Source: Russula earlei | Taxonomy: Eukaryota > Basidiomycota > Agaricomycetes > Russulales > Russulaceae | DNA length: 64,000 nt | Direction: 5' to 3' | Assembly: GCA_025769875.1 (NCBI GenBank) | Contig: JAGFNK010000005.1 | Location: 303,555 to 367,554 of the forward strand | Part shown: piece by piece, positions 38,835 through 49,387 of the stretch | Numbering within the stretch: the first letter of the stretch is position 1 | Layout: each line of letters begins with the position of its first letter | The notes under the pieces: model-generated | What the model saw: only the letters and a program-made list of their open reading frames with translations | Databases searched by the model: none | What the model was told of the DNA's origin: nothing | Position numbers and translations under genes: made by a program

Positions 38835-41601
38835 ATGCCTGAGCTACCGCTTTCTCTTTCCCTGACGCAAACAAGTGAAAAATCACCACATGTATTCGTC
38901 GACACTTCCGGTTCTCCTCTTTCCGTCTTTCTCGAAGTAAATCCTGAGATCCCTGAAAGGTTTAGGCTCATTCGCCTGCTGCGCGTGGGTCCAGTCATCA
39001 CAAATGTTCTGTCCGTTCGGATGTCTGACATAACTCCTTTTAGGCATCAGGAGCAGATATATCTCACAACCCTTCAGAGGCAGATATCCTTCTTATCAAC
39101 TCGGAGACGGAGTCCGGCCTCAAGTTTCTGCACGATTGGAAAGCAGACTCACACAAGACATTTCTAAGATATAGTTGGGTCCAGTCTTGTCTTCGATCGG
39201 GCCGTGCACTCCTCGAGGCGGAAGATTGGGGCGGATTTCGTGTCTTTCACACCAGTGAATGTGTATACAGTGACGATGAGGGCGACGAGGGTTTGGAAGA
39301 TGAGCAAAATGACACACGGTGGGTCAGTTTGTCACACTGCATATATTTTCTGACGTATTCGGAAGGCCTTCAACAACGCTGAAAAATACCTCCAACGAAA
39401 GGGCAAGCCTCTCGACCCCTAGTAAAGCTTCACTAAGTTCCACGAATATAAAACTGCCTTCGCCCGCTCCGTCTTCGTCAGACCAAAGTGCTAAGCAGCT
39501 TCACACGCCTCGTCTTGTTCCCAGTCGCCGTACTTTTTCTGGTCGTAGAGCATCGAACTCTACATCCATACAGTCGCCTTCGTTCAATTTAGATCCCGTT
39601 GCGACCGTTCGCTCGTCTCCGAAAGCTGCTACCGGTATCAGCACCCAACCCACCCCCATACGTCGCAACTCTACTCCTACCACGCGCAAACGTACACTTT
39701 CTAATCCTCAACCATCTCAGCAAAATTCTGCCTCTCCACCCGCCACACTTCCCCAAGCAGCCAATGTGCCGACCCTGGTGCCGACCCTATCGCAAGTACC
39801 TGAGCCATCCGTATCACAGAACACTCCTTTGTTCATGAATTACCCCGTGTCACGGCCTCCTCTCCCTGGAGATTCAATGGATTTATTTAATGCATTGAAT
39901 TACGCATTTCAAACGCAGAACACCACATCTCAAGTCCCAAATGCTGCCTCTCAGACTTTGACGCAACTGGTTGAAACTATCATTGCGGTGGCGCAGGTTC
40001 AGGGGATGGACACTGCTATCATTCAGAATTATCTCGCCACCTTGCCCATGGCAACGTCGGTGAATCAGCCCTCTCCGTTGCCTCACATACCAGACCCTCC
40101 TCTCCGTCCCTTGGGTGAACTTCCGGGTCCTTCTGTCCCGAGCTCGTCCCTCGCAGACGTCGGCAAGAACCAGGCAACTACATTCACTCCACGTAGTCTT
40201 GTGTCGTCCGAATCGACTTCACCGGCAAAAAGGAAACGACAATCTCCCGAACCATCTCTACCACCTAAAAGAATTACATCAAACCCACGACAGGATCCAT
40301 CGGGAGTACCCCTTAAGCCACCTCAGTCTGGAATGGATGTTTTTGTCACAAAGAACGGTCGACCCATCCTGGTATTTGTCCAGATTGATATTCGGGGCCG
40401 ACACGAAATCGTGCACTTAATAAAGGTTCGTCCTTGAAGTTCTGCGCCACTTCTCGACACAAATGCCCTACAGAAAAACGGTGGAAAAATCACAGCGGAT
40501 ATCCCCAAAGCGACCTTTGTCATCCTGAATCCACGCTCCGTCTCCTATGCCGACTTACGGCAAGAGGCCGACAATTCTGAGCGGACAGTAGTGCAGACCT
40601 CATTTGTCACAGAGAGCGTCAAACAAGGTCATCTCTTGGATCCCAATGGTTTCTTACTAGGGGCCTCTAGCGCGCCTAGGAAACTTAATCTGGGCGCCCG
40701 TCGCATTCGTGATAGACCTTCACCAGAGAGCGACCGTGTAACGTCCGAGGTACAGGCCCATGATGCTATCGTACACTCTTCCCCGTCCATTCCTGTGCGT
40801 CAACGCTCCATAACTCCAGACCCCCCGGCGGCTGTGCGGTCAAAGAAAGGGTACAAATTCACCCCTGCGGAGATGACATACACGTGGGCCCTGGTTCATC
40901 GCCTCATAACTAAGGATCGAATGGCAACAAAGTTGATAGTGGCCGAGGCACTACACGAGAAGGTGTGTCGCGTACACTTACATCCACTTTTTGTCAATGT
41001 ATCTTAGCCATACTGCCCGTCAAAGATGCCCCATCATTCCGTTTCCTCGTGGATGTCCACGATTACAAGGCACAGTGAGATGTATGAGGCAGTCAGGACT
41101 ACGGCGCTTGATTTTTCCCCTGCTCCCGAGGAACATCCACCCACTTCACAGCAGTTACAAGGAACCAATCATGTGTTGAACGGGACAGGTCATGCAGAAA
41201 TGAATGAGGGCGGTCGAGGCACAGAAAAACTCGAAGGGGTTCAGGTCGGAGCGTCCCTGATCGTGGCTGAAGCGGAGTCCAAGCACCACGAGGAGTTGCA
41301 ACCACCCCTTGAAGGAGATGTACAGATCGAACATGACGCGTACGCACAAGACTTCGAGGCCCTAGGTTGGGTTCCTGACATCCACGGATGCTGACGTGGG
41401 GGAAGAGGATGAGATCTTTGAGCGACTAACGGCAAAGGTATTACTTATTAGAATTCTGATTGATGGTATGCCTAACTAACAATCCGTTGGCAGCATATAT
41501 GCCTAACAGCCCCAAGTTGGGCCAACTTCCTGGAGCAGCACGCAGACGCGGTGGCAAAAGAAGTTGAACGGAGGTACACAGCTCAGCATTATACCGGTTG
41601 A
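38835..41601 (+). CDS. RAP1-like BRCT/Myb protein (copy B)
   Basis: Starts MPELPLSLSLTQTSEKSPHV. The first BRCT-like domain spans an intron: SPLSVFLEVNPEIPERFRLI, then ADILLINSETESGLKFLHDW and FLRYSWVQSCLRSGRALLEA. A long Ser/Pro-rich linker follows. The second BRCT-like domain reads FVQIDIRGRHEIVHLI, KNGGKITADIPKATFVILNP and VVQTSFVTESVKQGHLLDP. A Myb-like helix follows: KKGYKFTPAEMTYTWALVHR and HHSVSSWMSTITRHSEMYE. An open stop occurs at 41392-41394, but a coherent exon pair follows in another frame (DADVGEEDEIFERLTAK, then HICLTAPSWANFLEQHADAV), so the natural end is probably 41601 with a one-base slip near 41370. RAP1-type role inferred from domain order. Confidence 0.68.
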
Positions 41602-41814
41602 TTATGCACCGAAGAACCCGGTTTTTCGGCACCCGCTTGGTAAACGCGAACAAAGCCCGTGGCGTTTACAGATGTAAGGGCATGTGCTTGCGATGAGCAG
41701 ACACTTGTACAGTACATGACAACATGGCTGATGCGTACTGGGCATTTGTAAATCACCACACGCATATTGACCCTCGCCAACAAATATGGCGGTCAGAAAT
41801 TCTGAGTAAGCAAA

Positions 41815-42465
41815 TCATGCCATGGAATTGGAATGGAGCAACACCACAATGATTATTGGAGGGGAGACAGTGATGGAGATGAAGGGATTTTGTTTGAAGA
41901 AACGTTTTCGTCTCTCCTCATACGACAACGTCTCCTGATTTCCTCGTAATGATTGACCGGCAGTATCGAACGTCCCTATTGCAGCCCCAATAACCGCACA
42001 GGAAGCTACGGCTATCGGCAGGGAACGAGCTGCGGAGAAAGCGTAAGATAACAGGTATCAGAAGGCGCGGTAGTGCACACCTCTGAGGCCGGCTAAAAAA
42101 CCGGCTGCGCAGCCACCAGCTACGCCATTCAGTGCATCCTGCTTTTCCCGTTGGTTTGCAACGATGGACTCGGTAGCGGCGAACGTTGTGCCCATGGCAG
42201 CTGCGAAACGACGCAACAACTTTTAACACCAATTTTAAGAAAACTCGTGCATCGGGAGCGCACCGAAGAAACCGATGGTCCCGCCCGTTCTCGAGAGGAA
42301 CCCCGATGCGCCTTTGGAATGGGAACCGAGTGCGTTCTGCACGCTGCTGACGAAGGCGCCGACCAGGGCGGCTTGCATTCCGACGGTCGCGGCGTACTGA
42401 AGCGTCGGTTTCGGTTCGAAACTCGGCGTATCCGTCGGTGGACTTGGGATGTCTGCAGTCGACAT
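41815..42465 (-). CDS. Complex I subunit, NDUFA11/NUO-21.3b type (Tim17 fold)
   Basis: Accessory membrane subunit of mitochondrial NADH:ubiquinone oxidoreductase, from the Tim17/Tim22/NDUFA11 fold family. It begins MSTADIPSPPTDTPSFEPKP, then helices: ATVGMQAALVGAFVSSVQNA, GGTIGFFAAMGTTFAATESI across an intron, NGVAGGCAAGFLAGLRARSL and ASCAVIGAAIGTFDTAGQSL. The Gly-rich helices and the four-segment layout are typical. The last residues after RRKRFFKQ are atypical and may reflect a missed final intron. Head to head with the EED-type gene. Confidence 0.78.
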
Positions 42466-42628
42466 GGATGACGAGAAAGGTGGTGTAGGTAAAGGTAAGG
42501 GTCAATTCCAAGTGGGTTGCAACCACGGGACGGCCGGCCTCCGATATCCGGCCGAAGTTGCCATTTTCAGGCGTACATAACCCGGCAAGAATCGACGATC
42601 GCGTAAAGCAGCTCTTCTTTAAGCCACC

Positions 42629-44618
42629 ATGGAAGGGGACATTGAGGGACCCTGGTACAGGGACAATCAGACGAATCCTCCATTCCTGTTGACGACGTGC
42701 TTCAAGGTTCGCCGAGCGTACATCGTCATGTGTCGCGACGTTCTATTTGACCTTTACCAGTAGAACCTCCGCAGCCTGGAATACCGCTTTGTGTCCCTCT
42801 TTCCGTGGAATTTGACTTCGTTGCCTTCCCATCATTACGGTCGCTCTGAAAATGGCTGGCGTGAACTCATAGAGACTTACGCGGGGTCGGTCGTCGTCGG
42901 CAACGCGGAGGAACTATTTCTAGTCTGGGCACTTCAACCGGGCGGTAGACAAAGGAAACAGATCCGATTCAACACTGTGAGTCTCTCCAGCCCCTCTGGT
43001 GCTCAGATTCATGACTCAACGATCATGGGTAGGAAGTCCCTCCGATCACTGCTGTTGCTTGGGCTCTGAGTCAGGGAGAAGACTCCTTGGATGCTCTACT
43101 TGTAATTGCAGTGTCACGCATGGTGTGTGTGTACAGCGTCGGGAAAGGTAAGGTGGTCGGCTTTCTACGCGGTCATGGTGGAGTGTGTCTTTAATTCCCA
43201 TCCGTAGCTCTCCACTGACGTCAGTATAGTCGATTTCCTCCATCGCTGTTCATCCACAAACACCTTCTCATATTTGTACCACCTCTTCTGATCAGACGGC
43301 GAGGATCTATGATCTCGATAGATCCCCGGACCCGAAATTCCCCCAGGTGAACCCATTTTTAGTGCCAGGGACCGGCCCCAGCATGGCAGGAGCACCTCAC
43401 GGCATCCGATCCGCAGAGGAGGAAGAATGGACCAAGGGTTTGTGCATCGCTATCCTCGTAGGGGGCAGAAGTGGTGGTCACCTTGCTGCAGTAACGTGCG
43501 CAGCATTCCATCCCACATTCCCCCTGATCGCAACTGGCGGGGTAAAGTTCCTTTTCGTCATTTCACCTCTAGCCAAGAAATGAAAACGTGTCGTGATTTG
43601 CACAGATGGATCGCGTAGTCAAAATCTGGCGGTTGCACGATTATAAGGGCCAAATTCTTCGCGAAGATAAGCCGCTGTTTAGTAGCTCGCTTATCCATCG
43701 ATCTTCTGTCGCATCCATAGTTTGGTGCGTACGTCGTTCTGACCAAGTAACTTCTTTCCCATGGTCAAGACAGGCTAGCTCAAGATACGCTCCTTACTCA
43801 CTGCGTTGCCACAGATTTCTCGGTTCACAAGGAGTTGCCAAGAGAGCAACAGCCCCAAGAGGAAGGAGAGGAACGTACTGCACATGAGTGGTTCGGACCC
43901 CCAAGAGAGCAACAGCCCCAAGAGAAAGAAGAGGAACGTACTGCACATGAGTGGTTCGGATCCCCAGGAAGGATCGTTATTTTTCGGTGGTTAGCGCTCG
44001 ATAGATTTTTCCCGCCGAAGGAGGCGAGATATCCTACCATTCAAAGAGGATGCGTATCTGTGAGTTTTGCGCCATGTGGTATCATCAGTACTCGTTGGTC
44101 AGTTATTGAAACGTACGTGCTCCCAGGATTACCAAGAAAGTTGTGCGTATGCGTATGGTGCCTTGGCCAAGTGCATTCGTTCTGAGGTCTTGAGATTTAT
44201 CCAGCATCCTTCACTGTGTTGGCGTCTATCCCTCTGCCGTATTATCCTCATACACCACATCTTCGTGTGTTTGGAGACGTCTATCATGATCACATCGTCC
44301 TCATCGTCTACCAACGAACTCTTCGCCTGCTCAACACTTCGCACGCGCCTCGCGTCGAGACGAGCGAGTTTCCCACTTCTCCAGAACAGTTTCCTGTCGA
44401 TTTCATGCCACATTCAAGGCGTCGCGCAGAGGAGAAAGTAGGATGCAACATGGCTTGAAGATAATGATTGGGTCCGTGGTTTGGGCTGGTGCATCAATCT
44501 TGATCCAAGGTTTGCTGTCGATGAACAAGTAAAAGCAGTGGACATGGGGTTGAATGGAGAATTGATCGTGGCAGTAGGGAGTAAAGGAAGTACGTGGGTA
44601 TGGATGAAGGACATGTAA
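42629..44618 (+). CDS. WD40 protein of the EED/ESC type (Polycomb PRC2)
   Basis: Probable WD40 subunit of Polycomb repressive complex 2. Elements: an N-terminal part (PFLLTTCFK, then NLRSLEYRFVSLFPWNLTSL), a first blade with VVGNAEELFLVWAL, a blade with DALLVIAVSRMVCVYSVGK and GFLRGHGG, then ISSIAVHPQTPSHICTTSSD with DQTARIYDLDR. Next are AGAPHGIRSAEEEEWTKG, LVGGRSGGHLAAVTCAAFHP and MDRVVKIWRL, an EED-like run. Two 21-residue tandem copies lie at 43842-43967. At least three one-base slips are suspected, near 43030, 44215 and 44450; the final frame ends GELIVAVGSKGSTWVWMKDM. I base the EED call on blade order and wording, without a search. Confidence 0.62.
43842..43967 (+). repeat. 63-bp in-frame tandem duplication
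   Basis: Two copies of a 63-nt unit begin at 43842 and 43905. They differ at a few positions and encode a 21-residue acidic Gln/Glu-rich unit starting REQQPQE and ending HEWFG. The duplication sits in an inter-blade loop of the WD40 protein. Confidence 0.9.
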
Positions 44619-44876
44619 CCGCCGGTACAAGTCTACTGGCGTCATGTGCGTTCAAGCGCCAGGTTTCATTTAGGTGCCTTACTGTGTCTTACGTGCTCGC
44701 TTACTGAACACTACTTGCAATCTGTGTTATCCGTCTCAACCCTCCTTCCTTCTCGATCTATTCCATCGGACAAGACTATGAAAGACATGGGTGGCAGACA
44801 GGCAAGAAATGAATGAATGAATGAAACAGCCATAGCCTAAGAACCGTCTACTCAAAAGCAACCCGACTTGGCGCGC

Positions 44877-45203
44877 TCAGGCACCCTGATAAAGCTCGAG
44901 TTTACCTTGAGGAGCTTGAGTGGCAACCTCCTCTGGAATCGTGTTAACATTGCCATTCTGGCGTTTGACGTAGGGAATAATTTTGCCATTTGGCGCTTTG
45001 GTGGGATCCTGCTCCGGAATTGTGTTGATATCAGCATTCTGGCGTTTGGCATAGGGAATGATTTTGCCATTGGGCGCCTTGGTGGGATCCTGCTCCGGAA
45101 TCGTGTTGATATCAGCATTCTGGCGTTTGGCATAGGGAATAATTTTGCCATTGGGCGCCTTGGTGGGATCCTGCTCCGGAATCGTGTTGATATCAGCATT
45201 CTG
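44877..45203 (-). repeat. 81-bp in-frame tandem repeat
   Basis: The KR-flanked unit recurs every 81 nt: equivalent codons begin at plus-strand positions 44958, 45039, 45120 and 45201. The first three translated units are nearly identical at DNA level (most changes silent), which implies recent unit duplication or gene conversion. The fourth, at 44877-44957, has many substitutions. Confidence 0.95.
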
Positions 45204-45516
45204 GCGCTTCTCAAGCATCAAGGCGTCATCAGATGCAATCGCACGATCAACATGCTGAGAGAGATGTTCAGCGGTTGTGATACAACAAAAATGAAGCAGA
45301 CGAACTAAGTCACGCTTGTAAGCCTGTATGGGTTCGAACGGCGCCGGGCCGCGGAGTGCCAAAGAACGCTGACATCGCACCGTCAATAAGCATAAACACG
45401 ATAACCAAATAGACGACAATAACGCGCACCTCGATCGGCTGAACCGGCATTCCCGCGACATTCACTATCGCCAAGAGACCTATGAAAGCGAGACCGGCAA
45501 AACGAGGGGTGAACAT
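44877..45516 (-). CDS. Secreted repeat precursor with Kex2-type sites (KEP-like)
   Basis: The start gives a clean signal peptide (MFTPRFAGLAFIGLLAIVNV). After an intron of about 105 nt and a short pro-region containing a KR site, the protein consists of four tandem units of 27 residues. Each unit starts QN and ends, except the last, in YAKR or YVKR. The first three are near-identical, and the last diverges and ends in QGA. A Lys-Arg precedes each unit, as a Kex2 protease would require, so about 25-residue peptides beginning with Gln (able to cyclise to pyroglutamate) should be released. A 51-nt stretch after RDL (gttcg..ctcag) may be a second intron; both readings are open. Similar precursors give repellents, pheromones and fungal RiPPs; no RiPP-type cyclase lies nearby. 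Confidence 0.8.
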
Positions 45517-45824
45517 GTTGAGAGGGTCGATAGAACAAAAGTTGCAAATGAATATAGGGTAAGGAGGCCGAGAAGGGCTGTAAGGTCGACCTGCGGCCTG
45601 CGCGAATGAAAAGGAAAGGGACCTGTAAAGAAATTAGATTCGACCAGCAGCTAGAACGATGAACGAGAAGACTGACGAGAAGTGTAAATAAAGAAGGTGG
45701 GAGAGAAGGGGGTTGAGCTAGCGACGAGCTTTCACGGTTTTAAAGAGGTCTTGACCGTTTCCCTCGCAACCGAAAGCATATGATGATCTAATCCCGGCGC
45801 TGGTTGTCAGCTTCATCGCACCTT
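45517..45824. promoter_or_regulatory. Shared upstream region of the repeat precursor and ESF1
   Basis: About 308 bases lie between the start codons of the secreted repeat precursor (leftward) and ESF1 (rightward). Both promoters must be here. I see no assignable factor site. Confidence 0.4.
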
Positions 45825-48170
45825 ATGCCAGATCCACGCTTCACTCGTCTAAAGTCTGACCCTCGCTTTCGAAACCTCAAGAGACATAAAAACAAGGTCG
45901 TAGTAGACAGCAGATTCAGTTCTGTGTTTTCCAAAACCAAGGAAAAATCAAAGATCGGTGTGGGATTTCCCTCTTCTCTCTCATTCACAGCTTTAGCATG
46001 TCTGACAGGTAGAGCGCGCAGACAAATATGGCCGCCGGCTGTCTGACTCCCAAGAGCATGAAAATTTACGTCGGTTCTACCGTCTTGATTCGGAGCATCA
46101 GCTCGAACTCCCTACCGGTCCTGACTACGCCCGTGGCGAAGTACTCCTCGAGTCTTCCGACGACGAGGACGAAGGCAGGGACGGTGTGGATCATGATCGA
46201 TCCAGCGGCTGCGATGATGACGACGACGGCGTTGTCACCCTGGGTACTGATGTTAACAGACCGATTCCTGTGCCACAGGATGAAGATGACGAAGTAGACC
46301 TGAACGAAGACGAATTTCCGGACACGGACGCTTGGGTTGCTCCGCACCGGAAACCCCTCTCTGAAGGCGACCAAGAAAGCTCAGATAGGACACGTCGTAT
46401 TGCTGTTGTCGACTTGGACTGGGACCACGTCCGCGCCACACACCTGTATAGAATTTTCACTTCTGCCATCGCCTCCGTCGGGTCGTCCTCATCCAGCTCA
46501 AAAGGGGGTCTCAGTCCAGCCGTACGCGGTAAAGTGCTCAGCGTACGCATCTACCCGAGTAGATTCGGCTTAGAACGTATGGCACATGAAGAGAATGGCC
46601 CCCCATCTGAGCTATTTAAGAAGCGATCGATGTATGATGAGGAGGATGTGAATGAGAGGACGATCTACGAAATTGAGGATGCGGACGAATACGACGAGGA
46701 TGCGCTGAGAAAATATCAATTGCAGCGCTTGAGGTGTGTCGATTGTCATTTACAAGTACACCCAATGAATATTCACATTTACATACGTGGACAGATACTT
46801 CTATGCCATAGTAGAATGTGACACCGTTCAGCTAGCGTCATATCTTTACTCTGAGCTGGAAGGTGCCGAACTTGAGCGATCAGCAAACGTCCTGAATCTA
46901 AGCTTTGTTCCCGATGACATGACATTCGAAGAGGAGTGCAGGTTGTGTCGTCCTATACTATCTTGGTCTGTCTGCTTACTGGGTTGCCATCCGCCGAACA
47001 GAGACCAGGCGACCTCTGCAGATGAGACCACGAATTACCAACCCCTTGACTTCGCGACGGATGTGAGGTTAAGTGTTGCGAAGCGTTCGTCAACGTATTG
47101 ACATATTGCGCAGGCTCTTCGGCATTCGAAAGTCAAGTTGACCTGGGATCAAGATGACCCGGAACGAGATCGTGTCACCCGCCGAGCTCTCTCACTCAAA
47201 GAGATTGAGGAGGACGATTTTCGTGCTTACATCGCTTCATCGACTGACTCGGCATCCGAAGATGAAACAAAATCGAAGAAGAAAATTGCAGACCGCGACA
47301 AACTACGCGCGCTTCTACTCGGCAGCGGAGGCAATGACTTGCCAGAAGGATGGGCTGGTAGCAAGGCTGAAGACACTGCCGGGGACAACGATGATGTGGA
47401 TATGGAGGTTACCTTCCGCCCGGCTCTCAGCGGTGGCAATGATGAAGACGAAACGACAATTGACAAGTATCAACGAAAAATGCGAGAGAAGCGTAAGAAA
47501 CGCAAGCAAGAACTGAAGGACGGAAGTGAGGCTAAGCCACCCGCGGACGACTTTTTTTCTCGAAGCGATGCAGAGGAAAACAGCGATGAAGCGTCTCGGT
47601 CCACGAGAGAGAAAGCCGCAGGAGAGCAAAGTCAAACTCGGAGAGCCTCCACCAAGGAGGAGCTTTCGTTACTCGTGGCCCAGGACCAACCCGATTCAGA
47701 CCCAAAACATTTTGATATGATGGCAATCATCAAGGCAGAGAAGAGCCAAGGGAAGAAGCTGAAGCGGAAAGGAAGGAAGAAAACAAGACTTCATGACGAG
47801 AATGAGCTACAGGACGATTTTGCCATTGACGTCAAGGATGAGCGTTTCAAGGCGTTGCACGAAGACCATTCGTTCGCTATCGATCCCAGCAACCCTCAGT
47901 AAGTAGCCGCGAACACCTTTGGGAACTTTAAGTCTAATGTGGTGTTTTAGCTTTAAAAAGACTAAGTCGATGTCCGCATTGCTCGAAGAAAGGTCGAAAC
48001 GGAAGAATGTCCGCAGCGATACCCATCAAAACTCTAAAAGTGGAACCCCACAAAGTTTGACAAGTTTGATTGAGAGCGTGAAGCGAAAGGATAGGTTCAC
48101 CTCGCACGACGGATGCGAAGCGGCAAAAGTTATGAGATCGCTTATACCGTTCCCAAGCCGGGAGCTTTAG
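45825..48170 (+). CDS. ESF1: Pre-rRNA processing protein ESF1
   Basis: Nucleolar factor needed for 18S rRNA maturation. The start MPDPRFTRLKSDPRFRNLKR is the family N-terminus. An intron joins KEKSKIG to VERADKYGRRLSDSQEHENL. Next come an acidic stretch and the conserved core: RRIAVVDLDWDHVRATHLYR, VLSVRIYPSRFGLERM, and RYFYAIVECDTVQLASYLYS. A charged, low-complexity region follows (SDPKHFDMMAIIKAEKSQG, DDFAIDVKDERFKALHEDHS), ending in HFKKTKSMSALLEERSKRK. The last 25 residues after SLIESVKRK look unlike the usual ESF1 end and may reflect an indel. It is head to head with the repeat precursor, about 308 bp apart. Confidence 0.9.
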
Positions 48171-48293
48171 TTGTTTGGAAACGGTGCTGTGTATTGTAAC
48201 AAGAATACAAATAACATAGCGGGATGATCCCACTTTGCTAGTCAACTTCGAGTTAATCCAATTAGATGATCTTCGAATGTCTCTTCATACCCC

Positions 48294-49204
48294 TCAGGAA
48301 ATCTTCGCTTTCGAGAAGTCCAGCTCTGGATGAGCAAGTTGGAACTTCTTCAGAGCCTGAAGGACAGTAACAGTAGAAATCATCAGGTAATGATTAGCGC
48401 ACGCGGTGACAAGGGGGCCCGACCTCTTGCTTTTTGATCTCATCTGATGTAGGCTTTCCAAGTTGCTATCAAAGGTGGCGCATCAGTAAGTTCAGAGGAC
48501 TTCCGACAGATGGCGAACCTTTTGCTGGTTGTCAAACTACGTAAAAGCGGGTTTAAGCATTCAACGGGAGGAGAAAATCAAGAACGAACCATCATCTTCT
48601 CGACCATTCCTCTGAAAGAGACCGTCAATATTCAGTAACGCAAGATTAGAATCTGCCGACCTCGTCTCGCCATCGAGGTCGCTGAGCTTGCTGTTTTCCG
48701 GTTGAATCTTTCTCGTATCGATTTTGGGATGGAGAGTAAGGACATTCTCCCACCACTGCACCTTGTTCACTTTCTCGAGGTGTATCTCGACAGAGGATTG
48801 GTCCTCTGAGAACTGGTTCAAAGTAGATACAAGGCTGTACGGGGGCGCGCGCGCTTACCCAGTGTCCAGGTACTCTCCTCGACCTTGATGTCTTGGCAGA
48901 GCTCCCCGGCCATGATGGGCTCCTTGCCTTTAAGCCCAACGCTAAGTTTCTTCTTTGCGATGACGACTACGAGATCGCGTGCGCGGGTTCCTTTAGGAAC
49001 CGGGACTACGATGTCAACATCTTGTAGGGCTTGCTTCCAGGAGTAAGGGAGGGCTTAAGGGATGGTTTATATGGATGAAATAGGGCTGAGAATTATGGTG
49101 ACCATACCTGCTTGCTCCTGGGCCTCACGTTGTCGGTCTTCCTTGTCACGGATCTCCCTCTCTTCTGGGCTTAGCTTGTCGTAATCGTCTTGTGTATCAG
49201 ACAT
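48294..49204 (-). CDS. nudC: Nuclear movement protein NudC (CS domain)
   Basis: Co-chaperone with a CS/p23 domain that supports dynein and nuclear migration. Exon 1: [20 protein letters not shown]. Then [40 protein letters not shown] and [20 protein letters not shown]. The C-terminal tail is assembled from small exons: [27 protein letters not shown], and [20 protein letters not shown] with the stop at 48294-48296. All joins keep frame. Head to head with the SIZ/PIAS gene. Confidence 0.9.
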
Positions 49205-49387
49205 GATGACTGGTAGTGGCGGCGAGCACGGAAGTGAATGTCACGTGTTTGTTTGGAGTTGTGTGTTCCTTGACCGCGCGGTCGGTCCGTCGCTTGGGAA
49301 GGAAAGGAAGGGAAGGGAAGGACGGCAAAGGCGAGGCCACCCGCACCGCCGTGTTAACCGTCATCCCTCCCATCCTTGTTCCCGGCA

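Noticed and set aside
38576..39031. 151-codon minus-strand open frame
   Set aside because: Antisense to the first exons of the BRCT/Myb gene and its upstream region; no motif.
45320..45345. GGGTTCGAAC resembling a tRNA B box
   Set aside because: Lies in the intron of the repeat precursor with no matching A box or acceptor stem at the right distance.
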